Positions 53,337 to 62,767 of a stretch of DNA of 64,000 nt are shown piece by piece. A program made the translations under genes and the position numbers. The notes beneath the pieces were generated by a model. That model ran no database searches. It saw only the letters and a program-made list of their open reading frames with translations, and was not told where the DNA came from. Where the stretch lies: positions 3,266,955-3,330,954 of the forward strand of contig NZ_CP007203.1 in NCBI RefSeq assembly GCF_000340565.2, given 5' to 3'. The first letter of the stretch is position 1; each line of letters begins with the position of its first letter. The DNA is from Nodularia spumigena CCY9414. GTDB taxonomy: Bacteria > Cyanobacteriota > Cyanobacteriia > Cyanobacteriales > Nostocaceae.

Positions 53337-54491
53337 TTAGAAGATATCTGCTGGATCAGCAGCACGTAATTTACGTACAGCGATCGCACCGGAAACAAAA
53401 CACATAATTATCGTTAAAATTAACACAGTTACGGCTCGTTCATAACTCATAAACACTGGCAGTAGTGTAGCATCTCTAGCACTGGAATACAAAAACATCG
53501 CCACAATCCATCCAGGAATATATCCTAAACAAGCTAACAGTAATGCTTCTTGAAGGATGACAGTTAACAAGTATTTTTGTGTATAACCTATGGCCTTCAA
53601 TGTCGCATACTCAGACAAGTGATCCGAGACTTCCGTATACAGAATTTGATAAACAATGACAGTACCGACAATAAACCCCATAATTGTACCTAAAGTGAAG
53701 ATAAATCCGATAGCCGTACTACTTGCCCAGTAATTGCGCTCAAACTCAATAAACCCTGATTTCGTTAAAACATTGATTTCATCAGGCAAATAATTCCGCA
53801 ATTGTTGGGCGACAACATCAGCATTTTGTCCTCGCTTTAATCTAACTAAACCAATATCAATTAATCCTCGCTGACGGTTATTAAATATCCTCAAGAAATT
53901 AACATCACTGGTAATTAAATTCCCATCTGCGCCAAAAGATGCACCTAAAGTAAATAGTCCATCTACCTTAACTCGTCTTCTTTGTACCTCTGCCGTTAAA
54001 GTATTTCCTTGCTCCAATTCCGCCGCAATTGGACCATATTCCTCTCTAGAAGAACGGTCAAATAAAACCACATCGGGCAATTTTAACTTATCCAAATTTT
54101 CCTGAACACCAGGCAAATCAAATAAATTAGATTCTGGATTCATACCAAATATCAGAATGCTGCGAGGGCGACCAGTAACCGGATTTCGCCACGTTGTATA
54201 ATCCAAATATATGGGATGTACCGATTCTACTGCTTGTAATTCTAAAGCTTTATACAACCTTCTTTGAGAAAAGGTTTCCATTGCTAATAAAGCATTAGAT
54301 TGTTGATTAATTAAAACGATGTCACCCTTTAAGCTACCATGTAACCGCACATTACTATAATAGAGGGCATCCCGAAAACCAATTTGCATAAACATCAGAA
54401 TATCGGCAAACGCAATTCCTGCCAAAGCCACGGCTAGGCGACTTTTGTCTCTTGTCAGTTGTAGCCAAGACAGAGGGATTTTACGAGTCAT
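53337..54491 (-). CDS. devC: DevC-type ABC exporter permease
   Basis: With the ATG at 54491 the protein has 384 residues, the family length. It has an N-terminal membrane helix, a large periplasmic domain (about 45-265) and three C-terminal helices (FIFTLGTIMGFIVGTVIVYQIL, VILQEALLLACLGYIPGWIV, and another before LRAADPADIF). This is the FtsX/MacB-like layout of DevC. It forms the membrane part of the DevBCA exporter. An upstream 12-codon extension reads through ATTACGA repeats and is unlikely to be coding. Confidence 0.87.
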   Translation of the reverse strand: MTRKIPLSWLQLTRDKSRLAVALAGIAFADILMFMQIGFRDALYYSNVRLHGSLKGDIVLINQQSNALLAMETFSQRRLYKALELQAVESVHPIYLDYTTWRNPVTGRPRSILIFGMNPESNLFDLPGVQENLDKLKLPDVVLFDRSSREEYGPIAAELEQGNTLTAEVQRRRVKVDGLFTLGASFGADGNLITSDVNFLRIFNNRQRGLIDIGLVRLKRGQNADVVAQQLRNYLPDEINVLTKSGFIEFERNYWASSTAIGFIFTLGTIMGFIVGTVIVYQILYTEVSDHLSEYATLKAIGYTQKYLLTVILQEALLLACLGYIPGWIVAMFLYSSARDATLLPVFMSYERAVTVLILTIIMCFVSGAIAVRKLRAADPADIF

Positions 54492-54614
54492 TATGCGTAA
54501 TTCGTAATTCGTAATTAAGAAATCCATGAAACTTTAAATTTTGGATGGGAAGATTTCATCCAAAATCTAAAATTATATCTTTGTCAAATTCTCTTTTCAA
54601 ATTGGTGTTAATGC

Positions 54615-56054
54615 TCAATCAGAATTTGATTCTTTATTAATTTGGGTAAGTACCTTAGCATTAGTGAAACCAGAAACTCGCTGACTATCTTCTGGAAGTA
54701 AGGCAATTTTAACTTCCACAACTCTAGCGTCTACATCTGCGACTGGATCTGTACTCAAGACATCTTTTTTGCCAATCTTTCTGCCGATTTCAGTGACAGT
54801 TCCGTTTAATTCCCCGATAAATGCGCCATTTTCGCTGGTGATAGTAGCAGTTTGACCTATACGCACTTGAGCAATAGTGTCTTCAGGTACTTCAGCAATG
54901 ACGGTCATTTGATTGGTTTCTCCAATTTCAGCAATGCCATTTGTGCTGATAGCTTCTCCTGATTGGGTGTGAACTGCTAAAATTTCTCCAGCAATGGGCG
55001 CTTGAACGTAACTTAATTTTAGTTCTGCTTCTGCCCTTTTAACATTAGCGATCGCATTACTAACTTGAGCTTCTCCCCTCTGTATATCAGTAGGACGAAA
55101 TTCTTTAATTCTGCTCAGTCTGGCTTGTTCTTCGTTAATTTGACTTTGCAAAGTCATCATAGTTTTATCACGGTTAACTCTGGCTTCCACAAGCTGTTGT
55201 TGCAAAGTTGCGAGAGTTTTTACCTGGTTGGCTCTCGCCTCAGCTAGTTGTTGTCGTAGAGTCGCCTGCACCTGTTGCAGAGTAGCTTGGCTTTCAATAA
55301 CTTGCTGATTAAAAGTTACCGCACTGAGTCTCCTTCTATCCCGTTCTTGTTGGGAAATAGCACCTTCTCGGTACAACATATCATACCGTCCCGCATCAAC
55401 TTGAGCATTGCGCTGTTCGGCTTGGATGCGGGCAATAGTTGCTTTTAAACTATCTTTTTGCCCTCTGAGTTCAGCTTCTAGGCGATTAACAGTTGCTTGT
55501 AAAGCCAGTTTTTCTCCACTCAACTGAGCAGCTATCCGAGCAATTGTCGCTTGTTGAGCATCCCTTTCTCCGTTTAACTGGGCTTGTAAGCGAGCAATAA
55601 CTGCTGTTTGCGCTTCAATATCTCTGGGCGAGCCAAGTTTCACTTGAGCTAAATTAGCTCGTGCTTCTTGCAGTCTGGCTTTTGCTTCTTCTACAATTGC
55701 TAGTTGGGTATCATGGTTGTCTAAAATCGCCACCATTTGACCTTTTTTGACTCGCTCACCTTCACTCACGAAAATTTTTTGCACTCGTGATGAAGATTGC
55801 AATCCAGCTGCGGGAGCCGAAAGTTTCAAGACTTCTCCTTTTGGTTCCAAACGCCCCACAGCGCTAATACTGTTAGTCAGTGGTTTTACAGGTACAGGCA
55901 TACCTATTTTTTTTAGCTGCTCAACTTTAGCTGTAGTTAGTAGCCCAGCAGCGATCACAATTGGTAGGGCTACAGCGATACCCCACCAAATCTTAGGTTG
56001 TTCCGGATCAAGTAGCAGCTCTTTTGAGCGTGGCTTCTCAGTCACCCTTGACAT
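54615..56054 (-). CDS. devB: DevB-type membrane fusion (HlyD-like) protein
   Basis: The 479-residue protein has an N-terminal membrane anchor (about 25-42), a lipoyl-like segment (SAVGRLEPKGEVLKLSAPA), a long coiled-coil hairpin of Ala/Gln/Leu/Arg-rich heptads (about 115-335) and a C-terminal barrel (IAEIGETNQMTVIAEVPE). This is the adaptor architecture of DevB, linking the inner-membrane DevCA to an outer-membrane TolC-type channel. The hairpin is longer than in many HlyD proteins, as typical of DevB. First gene of the group; the 905-base region upstream should hold the promoter. Confidence 0.88.
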   Translation of the reverse strand: MSRVTEKPRSKELLLDPEQPKIWWGIAVALPIVIAAGLLTTAKVEQLKKIGMPVPVKPLTNSISAVGRLEPKGEVLKLSAPAAGLQSSSRVQKIFVSEGERVKKGQMVAILDNHDTQLAIVEEAKARLQEARANLAQVKLGSPRDIEAQTAVIARLQAQLNGERDAQQATIARIAAQLSGEKLALQATVNRLEAELRGQKDSLKATIARIQAEQRNAQVDAGRYDMLYREGAISQQERDRRRLSAVTFNQQVIESQATLQQVQATLRQQLAEARANQVKTLATLQQQLVEARVNRDKTMMTLQSQINEEQARLSRIKEFRPTDIQRGEAQVSNAIANVKRAEAELKLSYVQAPIAGEILAVHTQSGEAISTNGIAEIGETNQMTVIAEVPEDTIAQVRIGQTATITSENGAFIGELNGTVTEIGRKIGKKDVLSTDPVADVDARVVEVKIALLPEDSQRVSGFTNAKVLTQINKESNSD

Positions 56055-56959
56055 GGTTGTTGCCCGTTTGTTGAATTGTGATTATGGAAATAAAAAGTGA
56101 ATTAGGGGTAGTTATACTAATTCCTAATTCGTAATTAAGAGGCGTTAGACTTCATCTTTTGTTCTGAGGTTTGTATCCATTGCACTCTTTTTGCAAATTG
56201 ACATTAAATTAAGTCCAACAGTTTTTAGTAATTAGCACTCTGATTACCACAAAGATAAATAATGTGGTTGAAAGAAAGCTGATAATTGCTGAAAATCTCC
56301 TGTTAGATGCACCTCAACCCTACAGTTTTCTACAATGCTGTGAATATCATTGAGAGTTGCATCACCCAATCCTATTTTTGATTGCAGCCTGGTATAATTT
56401 TAGTAAATATAATCATTGGGACGGGTATTTGTGAGATTTACCTCACAAGTGTTTTCTCAAATTTAGATCACTTTTGCTCAATTTTTTAGGGGTTATACCA
56501 ACAGTCTCAAAAAAAATTGCGGGGAAAAGTCCTTGTTTAGTCGTACCAATTTTATGTGAGTTTGCGTTTTATTCTCCCATAAGAACCAATGCTACAGGCT
56601 CACAAATAAAGCCTGACTATATAGGCTATGCCGCTCCAGCTATGATTAAACAATGGTACTAGTCAACGAATAACTACAAATATATGTCAAAAAGAGCATT
56701 CCTAACATTACAGTTTCCTTAACTTTTTGGGACACCAATTAGTAACTTTGTTTGAAGTCTTTGATATTGGGAATATTTGCTGCAATACTTTGCTACTGTT
56801 GTCTAACTCCATTAAACTCTCGTTGAATAAATTCTACATTCATCAGTTATGGGAAAACGTAACAGAACCTACAGATGAGGGAGATGGGGGAAATGAGGGG
56901 AATTAAGAATTCTGGCGTTGCTGATTATAAGTATGAATTGGTGGGCTACGCCTCGCTTT
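56055..56959. promoter_or_regulatory. Long upstream region of devB; no gene seen
   Basis: About 900 bases between devB and pcyA with no convincing gene; only small frames without family features. It should contain the devB promoter (minus strand, near 56060-56400). I could not find a clear NtcA site (GTA-N8-TAC) by eye; only the incomplete GTAGTTATAC stands out. It includes CTAATTCGTAATTA repeat units. Confidence 0.4.
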
Positions 56960-57697
56960 TTAATTGGGTAGATCAAATAATACTGTGGTCATGTAATTTT
57001 CTGCCCAGTCATGACCAAAGGCTTTTTCTAGGACTCGGCGGGTTTTGTCGTTTTGTTGCTGTTTGGTGCAGTAGTTGCGTTGTCCAGCGAGAATTTGCAG
57101 CGATTTTTCTGGGGAAACTGGACTTGAGGCGATCGCTTGAGTACAATGAATATCTAACATTTCTTTGACACGGGAAAGAAACATTGTCTCTTCTTCTGGG
57201 GAACCAGGACGCACAAAGATACAAAATTCTGAGAATATATGACCCCATTCGGGTAAGTCACGGGGTTGGGAAAACTTAAGCTCTGTGAGTGCTGTGAGTT
57301 TGGTATTATATGATTCTGGTAAGGTACGCTCTAAGTCTACAGGAGATAGGTCTGCGATCGCAGCACTAATTTGACCTCTACCCCCAACTAAGTCACAACC
57401 AAACATCGGTAAGTCATACTCTGGGCGCGGAAACATTACACAATGCAAAATATCTAGCATATTTCCCACTTTTGCTAGTTCTAAGTGCATTTTGCGGAAT
57501 TGGGGTGTTTGATAGCAGCGATTTTCTATAATTAGTTTTTCGCCTTCTAGTCTACCTTCTACATACCCCAATTCAGCAGGTAAGTGGTAAGGTGATAGTT
57601 CTAAGTGGTTGTGCCAAACTGCTTCAATGCAATCAGCTAGTTGATGAATTAACGGATGTTGTTGTTCTCGCAGCGAGGTGGTAGGAGTAATTGACAT
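56960..57697 (-). CDS. pcyA: Phycocyanobilin:ferredoxin oxidoreductase
   Basis: The 245-residue protein matches PcyA over its whole length: [58 protein letters not shown] (split in blocks in the protein) and the conserved Glu/His/Asp biliverdin-site residues in PMFGCDL and the [13 protein letters not shown] region. It reduces biliverdin IXalpha by four electrons from ferredoxin to phycocyanobilin, the chromophore of phycocyanin and allophycocyanin. It stands alone on its strand next to the transposon region. Confidence 0.95.
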   Translation of the reverse strand: MSITPTTSLREQQHPLIHQLADCIEAVWHNHLELSPYHLPAELGYVEGRLEGEKLIIENRCYQTPQFRKMHLELAKVGNMLDILHCVMFPRPEYDLPMFGCDLVGGRGQISAAIADLSPVDLERTLPESYNTKLTALTELKFSQPRDLPEWGHIFSEFCIFVRPGSPEEETMFLSRVKEMLDIHCTQAIASSPVSPEKSLQILAGQRNYCTKQQQNDKTRRVLEKAFGHDWAENYMTTVLFDLPN

Positions 57698-57834
57698 CTT
57701 TTTTTGGCAAATTCTATCTAGTTGTCAGTCTACCAAAAAACTGGGGTTAGAGCCTTGCCCTAAAAGGGCAACTTTGTTCTAAGAAGCGTCACAACAATTA
57801 TTAGTTATGGTAAGATAAGACAGGAGGTGATTAA

Positions 57835-59342
57835 GTGTTTAACCTGACTTACGAATTTAAATTAAAACCAACCCAGCAACAAATCGCAATGTTTGAAGAA
57901 TGGTTGGAAACCCATAGACGGGTGTATAACTATGCTTTGGCAGAACGCAAAGATTGGTATAAATCTCGTAGTTGTCAAGTCAACGCTTGCTCACTCAAGT
58001 CTGAGTACATCATTCCTGCTGATGCACCACGACCAACTTTTGCTAATCAGTGCAAGTCTTTGACCTCTGCACGTAAAGAGAGCAAGTCCTAAGTTGACAA
58101 TTTCATAGACAAAACTATACTTATATTGACAAAAATCAATATATATTTTAGGAAAAAATCAACTACTTGATATATAATACGGTGATATCAAGTATTGAAT
58201 TGAGACTATTGCCGACGCGAAAACCAAGCAATGATGGTGGTAGTCTTTTTCAGAAACTTAATTGGAACACAATCGCGTCTGGCTAAGGCGTGAAAGTCTA
58301 CTGAGGGATAACTGCTCCCATGCTCCCGTTGAAGTAGAAAGTAAAGTCTAGTTTTGTCTAGGTTTTATATAGCAGTGATTACTTAAAACGGGTTAATGCT
58401 CAATCTTTGCAGCAAACGTTGAGGCGACTAGAAAAAGCCTTTGTTTCAATGTGGGAGCGAAATCACGGGTTCCCAAGATTCAAAAAATCTGGGCGAATGC
58501 GGTCTTTTTCTTTCCCGCAATTAGGGACAAATCCATTAAATAATGGGTGCGTGAGATTGCCTGTTATTGGTGCGGTCAAAGTCCGTCAATCACGCTCAAT
58601 TTCAGATGGGGGAGTAATCAAGCAAGCCCGTGTAGTTAAACGTGTTTCTGGGTGGTATGTCATGCTAACCGTTCAATGGGATGTAACTGTACCATCACCC
58701 ATGCCACACGGGGAAGCAGTAGGAATTGATGTTGGGCTAACCAGTTTTGTTGCCACTTCTAACGGGCTTTTAGTCAAACGTCCGAGGTTTTTTGTGGATG
58801 CCGAATGCAAGCTTAAATTGCTGCAACAACGCGTCTCTAGAAAACGTTTAGGCTCGAATAATTGGAAAAAAGCACAGAAGAAAGTTGCTTCATTGCATGA
58901 ATACGTTGCTAATTGTCGTAAAGACTGGCATAGAAAGTTGTCTCACCAAATCTGTAATGATGCAGGGATGGTGTTTGTTAAGGATTTAAATTTAGTTGGT
59001 TTGTCCCGTGGAATGTTGGGTAAACATTGCCTGGATGCGGGTTTCGGGCAATTCTTTAACATTCTCGAACAAACTTGTTTTAAACGTGATGCCTATTTTC
59101 AAAAAGTAGATGCACGGAAAACAAGCCAAATCTGTCCCAACTGTGGAATTGAGACAGGAAAGAAAGAACTTTCTGAACGTACTCATGTTTGTTCAAATTG
59201 CGGCTATACGACTGATAGGGATGTGGCGGCCGCTCAAGTAGTTCTAGTTAGAGGACTTGCAGCCGTAGGGCATACGGTCAAGATGCTTGCAGAGGGTAAA
59301 TTCATTGGAATCCCCGTGAAGCAAGAATCTTCGCACTTATAG
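57835..59342 (+). pseudogene. tnpB split by a MITE and with RuvC-II Glu changed to Lys
   Basis: The first part (57835-58092, GTG start) is the TnpB N-terminus (LTYEFKLKPTQQQIAMFEEW). After the inserted element (58083-58375) the frame resumes at about 58377 (YLKRVNAQSLQQTLRR) and runs to the stop at 59342. The C-terminal part keeps RuvC-I GIDVGLTSF, zinc cysteines (CPNCG, CSNCG) and RuvC-III DRDVAAAQ. The RuvC-II segment is FVKDLNLVGL instead of the usual (A/V)EDLN, with AAG at 58980-58982. Family TnpB uses this Glu for DNA cleavage, so the protein would be nuclease-dead even if joined. Confidence 0.85.
58083..58375 (+). mobile_element. IS607-derived MITE, copy 2, inserted in tnpB
   Basis: The sequence TCCTAAGTTGACAATTTC ... 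GTCTAGGTTTTATATAGCAG is the reverse complement of 42546-42838 with almost no differences. It interrupts tnpB between its N- and C-terminal parts. No target duplication is evident, as in IS607-type insertions. It includes TATCAAGTATTGAATTG and the coding trace SRLAKA-stop. Confidence 0.88.
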
Positions 59343-59374
59343 GGCGGAGAGTGTCAATGTTGATGCAAAATTAA

Positions 59375-59968
59375 CTATTTCCAGAAATCGGTAACATCGT
59401 ATTCCAAATCTTCTAGCATTTGTCGCAGCAGTGGTAAACTCAGTCCAATGACGTTGCTGTGACAACCTGCGATTTTTTCCACAAATAAACTACCAAAACC
59501 CTCAAGGGCGAAAGCACCAGCACACTTGAGGGGTTCGCCTGTCGCCACATAGGCTTGAATAGTGCGATCGCTCATTTTGGCAAAATATACCCTTGTTACC
59601 TGACACTTAACTAAAGTGCGGTTTTGGCAAAGATCAATCAACACATGACCAGTATACAAGTCGCCAAACTTACCTTGCATTAAATGCCAACGAGCGATCG
59701 CTTCCGTAGCATCAGCTGGCTTACCATAAATCTCACCATTCACCACCAACACCGAATCACAACCCATAATCAAAGCTGATTCAAACTGCGAAACCACAGT
59801 TTCCGCCTTGCGTTGCGCCAGAATTTGTACTAACTGTGCAGGTTCACTCAGTTGAATTTGCGACTCATCAAAATCACTAGGCTTAACTATCGGTGTAATA
59901 CCAACAGTTTGCAGCAAGCGTAGGCGCGCTGGGGAAGCTGAAGCAAGTACAAATTGAGGTGTTTTCAT
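59375..59968 (-). CDS. maf: Maf-family nucleoside triphosphate pyrophosphatase
   Basis: The 197-residue protein has the Maf signature [15 protein letters not shown] at the N-terminus, [20 protein letters not shown] in the middle and the C-terminal [20 protein letters not shown]. Maf enzymes hydrolyse non-canonical nucleotides (dTTP, UTP or modified forms) and are linked to cell division. It is convergent with the tnpB element 18 bases away and shares its strand with psbP. Confidence 0.93.
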   Translation of the reverse strand: MKTPQFVLASASPARLRLLQTVGITPIVKPSDFDESQIQLSEPAQLVQILAQRKAETVVSQFESALIMGCDSVLVVNGEIYGKPADATEAIARWHLMQGKFGDLYTGHVLIDLCQNRTLVKCQVTRVYFAKMSDRTIQAYVATGEPLKCAGAFALEGFGSLFVEKIAGCHSNVIGLSLPLLRQMLEDLEYDVTDFWK

Positions 59969-60046
59969 GAGACTTGTGCTAAAAGTGGAAATTGTTAATT
60001 AGGCATTGGGGAAGCATCTCTTTTCTTGTGATTCCCCTATTCCCCA

Positions 60047-60592
60047 TTAATACACCGAGAAAGAATTTACCACATCTTCCATCAAGCCTTGAACTCTCTG
60101 CCAACGTCTTTCGGGAATGGAAGCGTTGAAAGTAAACAACTTACCACGGCTGACAGCCACACTCGTGACATTATGTCGGTCTTCCAGATTAGGCAATTTC
60201 ACTTCAAACTCTAAAATATAGTATGTTTTCCCATTGGATTCTCGCTCAAAAGCATTCACCAATTCCGCAGAACGACCAGAATCAGGAGGAGCCAAAGCCG
60301 CTTTTGCTAATTTGTATCCTACTTCTGTGGGTGTTCCCAGTTCTGCCAAACTTTTGTCATCCGGTACGGGGCTAATAACTACAGAGACATTTTCAGATAT
60401 TTCAATCAAATCATGGAACACTACATCAGGGCCATTGGCAACTTTAACTTGTAACCAGCCGTTCGGGTATAAAAACTCATAGCCATCATAAGAGTCTACA
60501 AAGCTTTTGAATCCAGCCGCAGCAGCTACACCAGGATTACTGAAGCTGAGGCTTAACACCAATAGCAAAATAAATACAATTCTTTTCCACAT
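60047..60592 (-). CDS. PsbP family protein (CyanoP-like)
   Basis: The 181-residue protein has a signal peptide (MWKRIVFILLLVLSLSFS, cleavage near VAAAA) and a PsbP domain beginning KSFVDSYDGYEFLYPNGWLQVKV, then VVFHDLI and ENVSVVISPVP, ending RWQRVQGLMEDVVNSFSVY. CyanoP assists photosystem II assembly at the thylakoid lumen. No lipobox Cys follows the signal peptide, unlike the lipoprotein CyanoP of Synechocystis, so this member is probably soluble in the lumen or periplasm. Confidence 0.92.
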   Translation of the reverse strand: MWKRIVFILLLVLSLSFSNPGVAAAAGFKSFVDSYDGYEFLYPNGWLQVKVANGPDVVFHDLIEISENVSVVISPVPDDKSLAELGTPTEVGYKLAKAALAPPDSGRSAELVNAFERESNGKTYYILEFEVKLPNLEDRHNVTSVAVSRGKLFTFNASIPERRWQRVQGLMEDVVNSFSVY

Positions 60593-61044
60593 TTCTCAAG
60601 ATTCCTTTGGGCTGGGAACAAAATCAGACAAGCGTGATATCTCGTTTTTATTGTCCCATCAACCGGGTCGCTTCGCATAACTCAGCACATGGGAAAATCA
60701 AACCAAAGGTTAAATGTAGGTTGGGTTGAGGTTTTGGGAAACCCAACTTTACCAATATAGATGGCGCTGCGCTTAACCCAACCTAGTTCTAGACTTGGAA
60801 AACACGCCCTAGAGCTAATTTATCCCTGACTAGTACCGCAAGGCGTTCGTCAAAAGTCAAAAGTCAAAAAGCTTTTACGTTGGGCTTTTGAACCTTTTGA
60901 AAGGGTATCCATATTTACGCCGCAGTGTACTAGCTGCCCAAAAACTAAAATTCCACAAAAAAAGTCAAATGTGAACTATAAATTATATGATTAGTGATTA
61001 TAGTAAAAACCTTCAGATTAGAAGCTGATAGCTAATAGATCAAG
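60593..61044. other. Interval with MITE and heptamer tract
   Basis: No gene. It carries a small inverted repeat element (60717-60785) and a GTCAAAA heptamer array near 60849-60868. Confidence 0.5.
60717..60785. repeat. MITE-like element with AACCCAACCTA ends
   Basis: TAGGTTGGGTTGAG at the left and CTTAACCCAACCTA at the right form near-perfect inverted ends around about 40 bases containing a nested GGGTTTCCC-type inversion. Confidence 0.65.
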
Positions 61045-61668
61045 ATGGATCTTGGAGATTGCTACCGTTTATTAGGTTTAAGGTCAGGAGCCTCTTTTGC
61101 TGACATCAAATCGTCTTACCGACGATTGGCGCTGCAATATCATCCCGATATTAACCCAAGTGACATTAAAGCTAAAGATAAGTTTATTGCCTTGACAGAG
61201 GCTTACAAACTCCTTTTAACGGTAGTACCTTCCGAGGAGATCGCCCAACAGTCAAGTAATTCCTTTACTTCTAGGCGTGATGACACCAAGTTCACACGTT
61301 CAGAAAAAGCACCAACAGTCACCGTTACAGTTGAAAAACCGCCAACACCAAAACCGCCTAACATTGTAGAAATAGAACGGCGGCTCAAGTGGAAGACATA
61401 TGAGCAACTGCAACGGTTTTTAAAAGAAAGAAAATTTCCCCAAGCGATCGCCCTGGCGGAAGCTTTAGCAGCACGTTTACCCACAGACAGAGAAGTTAGC
61501 CAATGGCAAGCCGTAGCTTATCAAATCTGGGGAAGAGCTTTAATTTCCGAAAATCAACTGTTGAAAGCCAGAATTTATCTCAAAAAAGCCCTCAAAACAG
61601 ACCCTAATAATAAAGCTTTGTGGCTAGAAGTCCAGCGAGACTTCCAGAAATTAGAGCAGCTTTATTGA
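61045..61668 (+). CDS. J-domain protein (DnaJ-like co-chaperone) with TPR-like tail
   Basis: Residues 3-66 form a J domain with the HPD motif (YHPDINPSD). A linker rich in Pro, Thr and Lys follows (about 75-115) and the C-terminal half is helical with TPR-like repeats (FPQAIALAEALAARLPTDREVS, ENQLLKARIYLKKALKTDPNNKALW). J domains stimulate DnaK ATPase; the TPR-like part may bind a partner. It lacks the Gly/Phe and zinc-finger regions of DnaJ, so it is a type III protein. Confidence 0.85.
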   Translation: MDLGDCYRLLGLRSGASFADIKSSYRRLALQYHPDINPSDIKAKDKFIALTEAYKLLLTVVPSEEIAQQSSNSFTSRRDDTKFTRSEKAPTVTVTVEKPPTPKPPNIVEIERRLKWKTYEQLQRFLKERKFPQAIALAEALAARLPTDREVSQWQAVAYQIWGRALISENQLLKARIYLKKALKTDPNNKALWLEVQRDFQKLEQLY

Positions 61669-62023
61669 ACTGACAAACCCGATTTCTCATCTCCCCCCTT
61701 TCTCAGTAGGGATCAAGCTTCGGCTGCGACTGAAATAGAAGCCGATGTCTGATCTCCCCCCTTTCTAAGGGGGGATTAAGGGGGGGGGAATTCCAGATGT
61801 GTGTACATCGTAGCCCTTGTCAGGGAGGGCTGGGAGAGAAGATTAGAGAAGGACAGGGTGCTTAGGATATGATAAAATTCCCAAACCAATTCACAGTAGG
61901 GGTGGGTTTACTAATATTGTGGGTCCGGGCAAAGATGCCCGCCTTGTTTATTGAATGATATCTATGATAGCTTGCGTGGCGTAGCCATACCCGCCCCTAC
62001 TTTTGACTTTTGACTTTTGCTAT
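61669..62023. other. Repeat-rich interval before moaD-like gene
   Basis: Two related CTCCCCCCTTTCT stretches (about 61690 and 61755), a GGGGGGATTAAGGGGGGG run, a GATAGCTTGCGTGGCGTAGCC repeat and ACTTTTG heptamers. No gene. Confidence 0.45.
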
Positions 62024-62284
62024 ATGTCCCAGTCTACAATTACGGTAACCGTCAAGTTGTTCGCTGCTTATCAAGAAGCCTATGGGGTGTCAGAACTCAT
62101 ACTGGAATTGCCTCATAATACACCAGTAAAGGCAGTGTGCGATCGCCTGATTGCGGAACACCCACAACTCAGCCAATGGCGTGATATTACCCGTTTTGGC
62201 ATTAATTTAATATTTGTCGAACCAGATAGCCTACTGCAAGATGGTGATGAAGTTGTGCTAATTCCCCCTGTCAGTGGAGGCTAA
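62024..62284 (+). CDS. MoaD/ThiS-family sulfur carrier protein
   Basis: The 86-residue protein from ATG 62024 has the beta-grasp pattern (VTVKLFAAYQEAYGVSELILELP) and ends in the obligatory Gly-Gly (PPVSGG), where sulfur is carried as a thiocarboxylate. MoaD supplies sulfur to molybdopterin synthase; other relatives serve cysteine or thiamine synthesis. Its place upstream of thrC, interrupted by two DUF2267 genes on the other strand, recalls the moaD-thrC pairing seen in cyanobacteria. The longer form to 62003 is less likely. Confidence 0.82.
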   Translation: MSQSTITVTVKLFAAYQEAYGVSELILELPHNTPVKAVCDRLIAEHPQLSQWRDITRFGINLIFVEPDSLLQDGDEVVLIPPVSGG

Positions 62285-62311
62285 TTTTGAAAGCAGATTT
62301 CGGTTAAGAAA

Positions 62312-62366
62312 CTCTCCCCTGTCCTTAGTAAGGAGAGGGGTTGGGGGTGAGGTTCTATATTTTATT
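62312..62366 (+). repeat. Dispersed palindromic repeat (copy C)
   Basis: CTCTCCCC/GGAGAGGGG stem followed by TTGGGGGTGAGGTTCTAT and ATTTTATT. Its right edge touches the stop codon of the DUF2267 gene at 62368. Confidence 0.75.
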
Positions 62367-62367
62367 C

Positions 62368-62745
62368 CTAAGCCGCCTCAATTAAAGCACTCCAGTCAGC
62401 AGGAAGACGGGATGTAAATTCATTAATCTTGTCTTTGACTGCTTCTTTGGTAACTCGCAGCGTTTCCTGGATTAGCTCACTAGCTTGAATATCATCCAAT
62501 TTGAATTGTTCGCAAATCACAGCAATATACTCGTCAGCAGAAATAGGTAACTTTCTGATTTGGTGAGAATGCAGTCTTTCATAGTTTAGAGGTTCAGGCA
62601 GACTGTCACTGAGCTGGTGAGCTTGTTCATCCTCTAGTTTACTGGCTAAAATGCCCAGAACTGCTTTCACAGCAGCGTCAGCTGTCTCTCTATCTGGGAT
62701 AAAAGGTAACTTACCAGCCGCATCCACAAATTTTTCGTACTCCAT
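62368..62745 (-). CDS. DUF2267 family protein (first of two)
   Basis: With ATG 62745 (ribosome site GAGG seven bases before) the protein has 125 residues in two helical DUF2267-type halves: YEKFVDAAGKLPFIPDRETADAAVKAVLGILASKL and ISADEYIAVICEQFKLDD. Family members are small helical proteins without known activity, often in stress-related operons. A 45-codon extension in frame overlaps the next gene and is rejected. It is probably co-transcribed with the second DUF2267 gene upstream. Confidence 0.82.
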   Translation of the reverse strand: MEYEKFVDAAGKLPFIPDRETADAAVKAVLGILASKLEDEQAHQLSDSLPEPLNYERLHSHQIRKLPISADEYIAVICEQFKLDDIQASELIQETLRVTKEAVKDKINEFTSRLPADWSALIEAA

Positions 62746-62767
62746 CTGTGTTCCTCGTTGAATTTGA

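Larger units (their letters stand above)
57740..59357 (+). mobile_element. IS1341-type (tnpB-only) element, interrupted
   Basis: The element carries tnpB (57835-59342), has a hairpin before it (GCCCTAAAAGGGC near 57758), and ends with a right-end hairpin TCTTCGC/GCGGAGA followed by GTGTCAA at about 59357, as in IS605-superfamily right ends. No tnpA is present. A 290-base MITE splits it. Confidence 0.7.

Noticed and set aside
56055-56959. NtcA site upstream of devB
   Set aside because: No GTA-N8-TAC was found by eye; the incomplete GTAGTTATAC does not fit the spacing.
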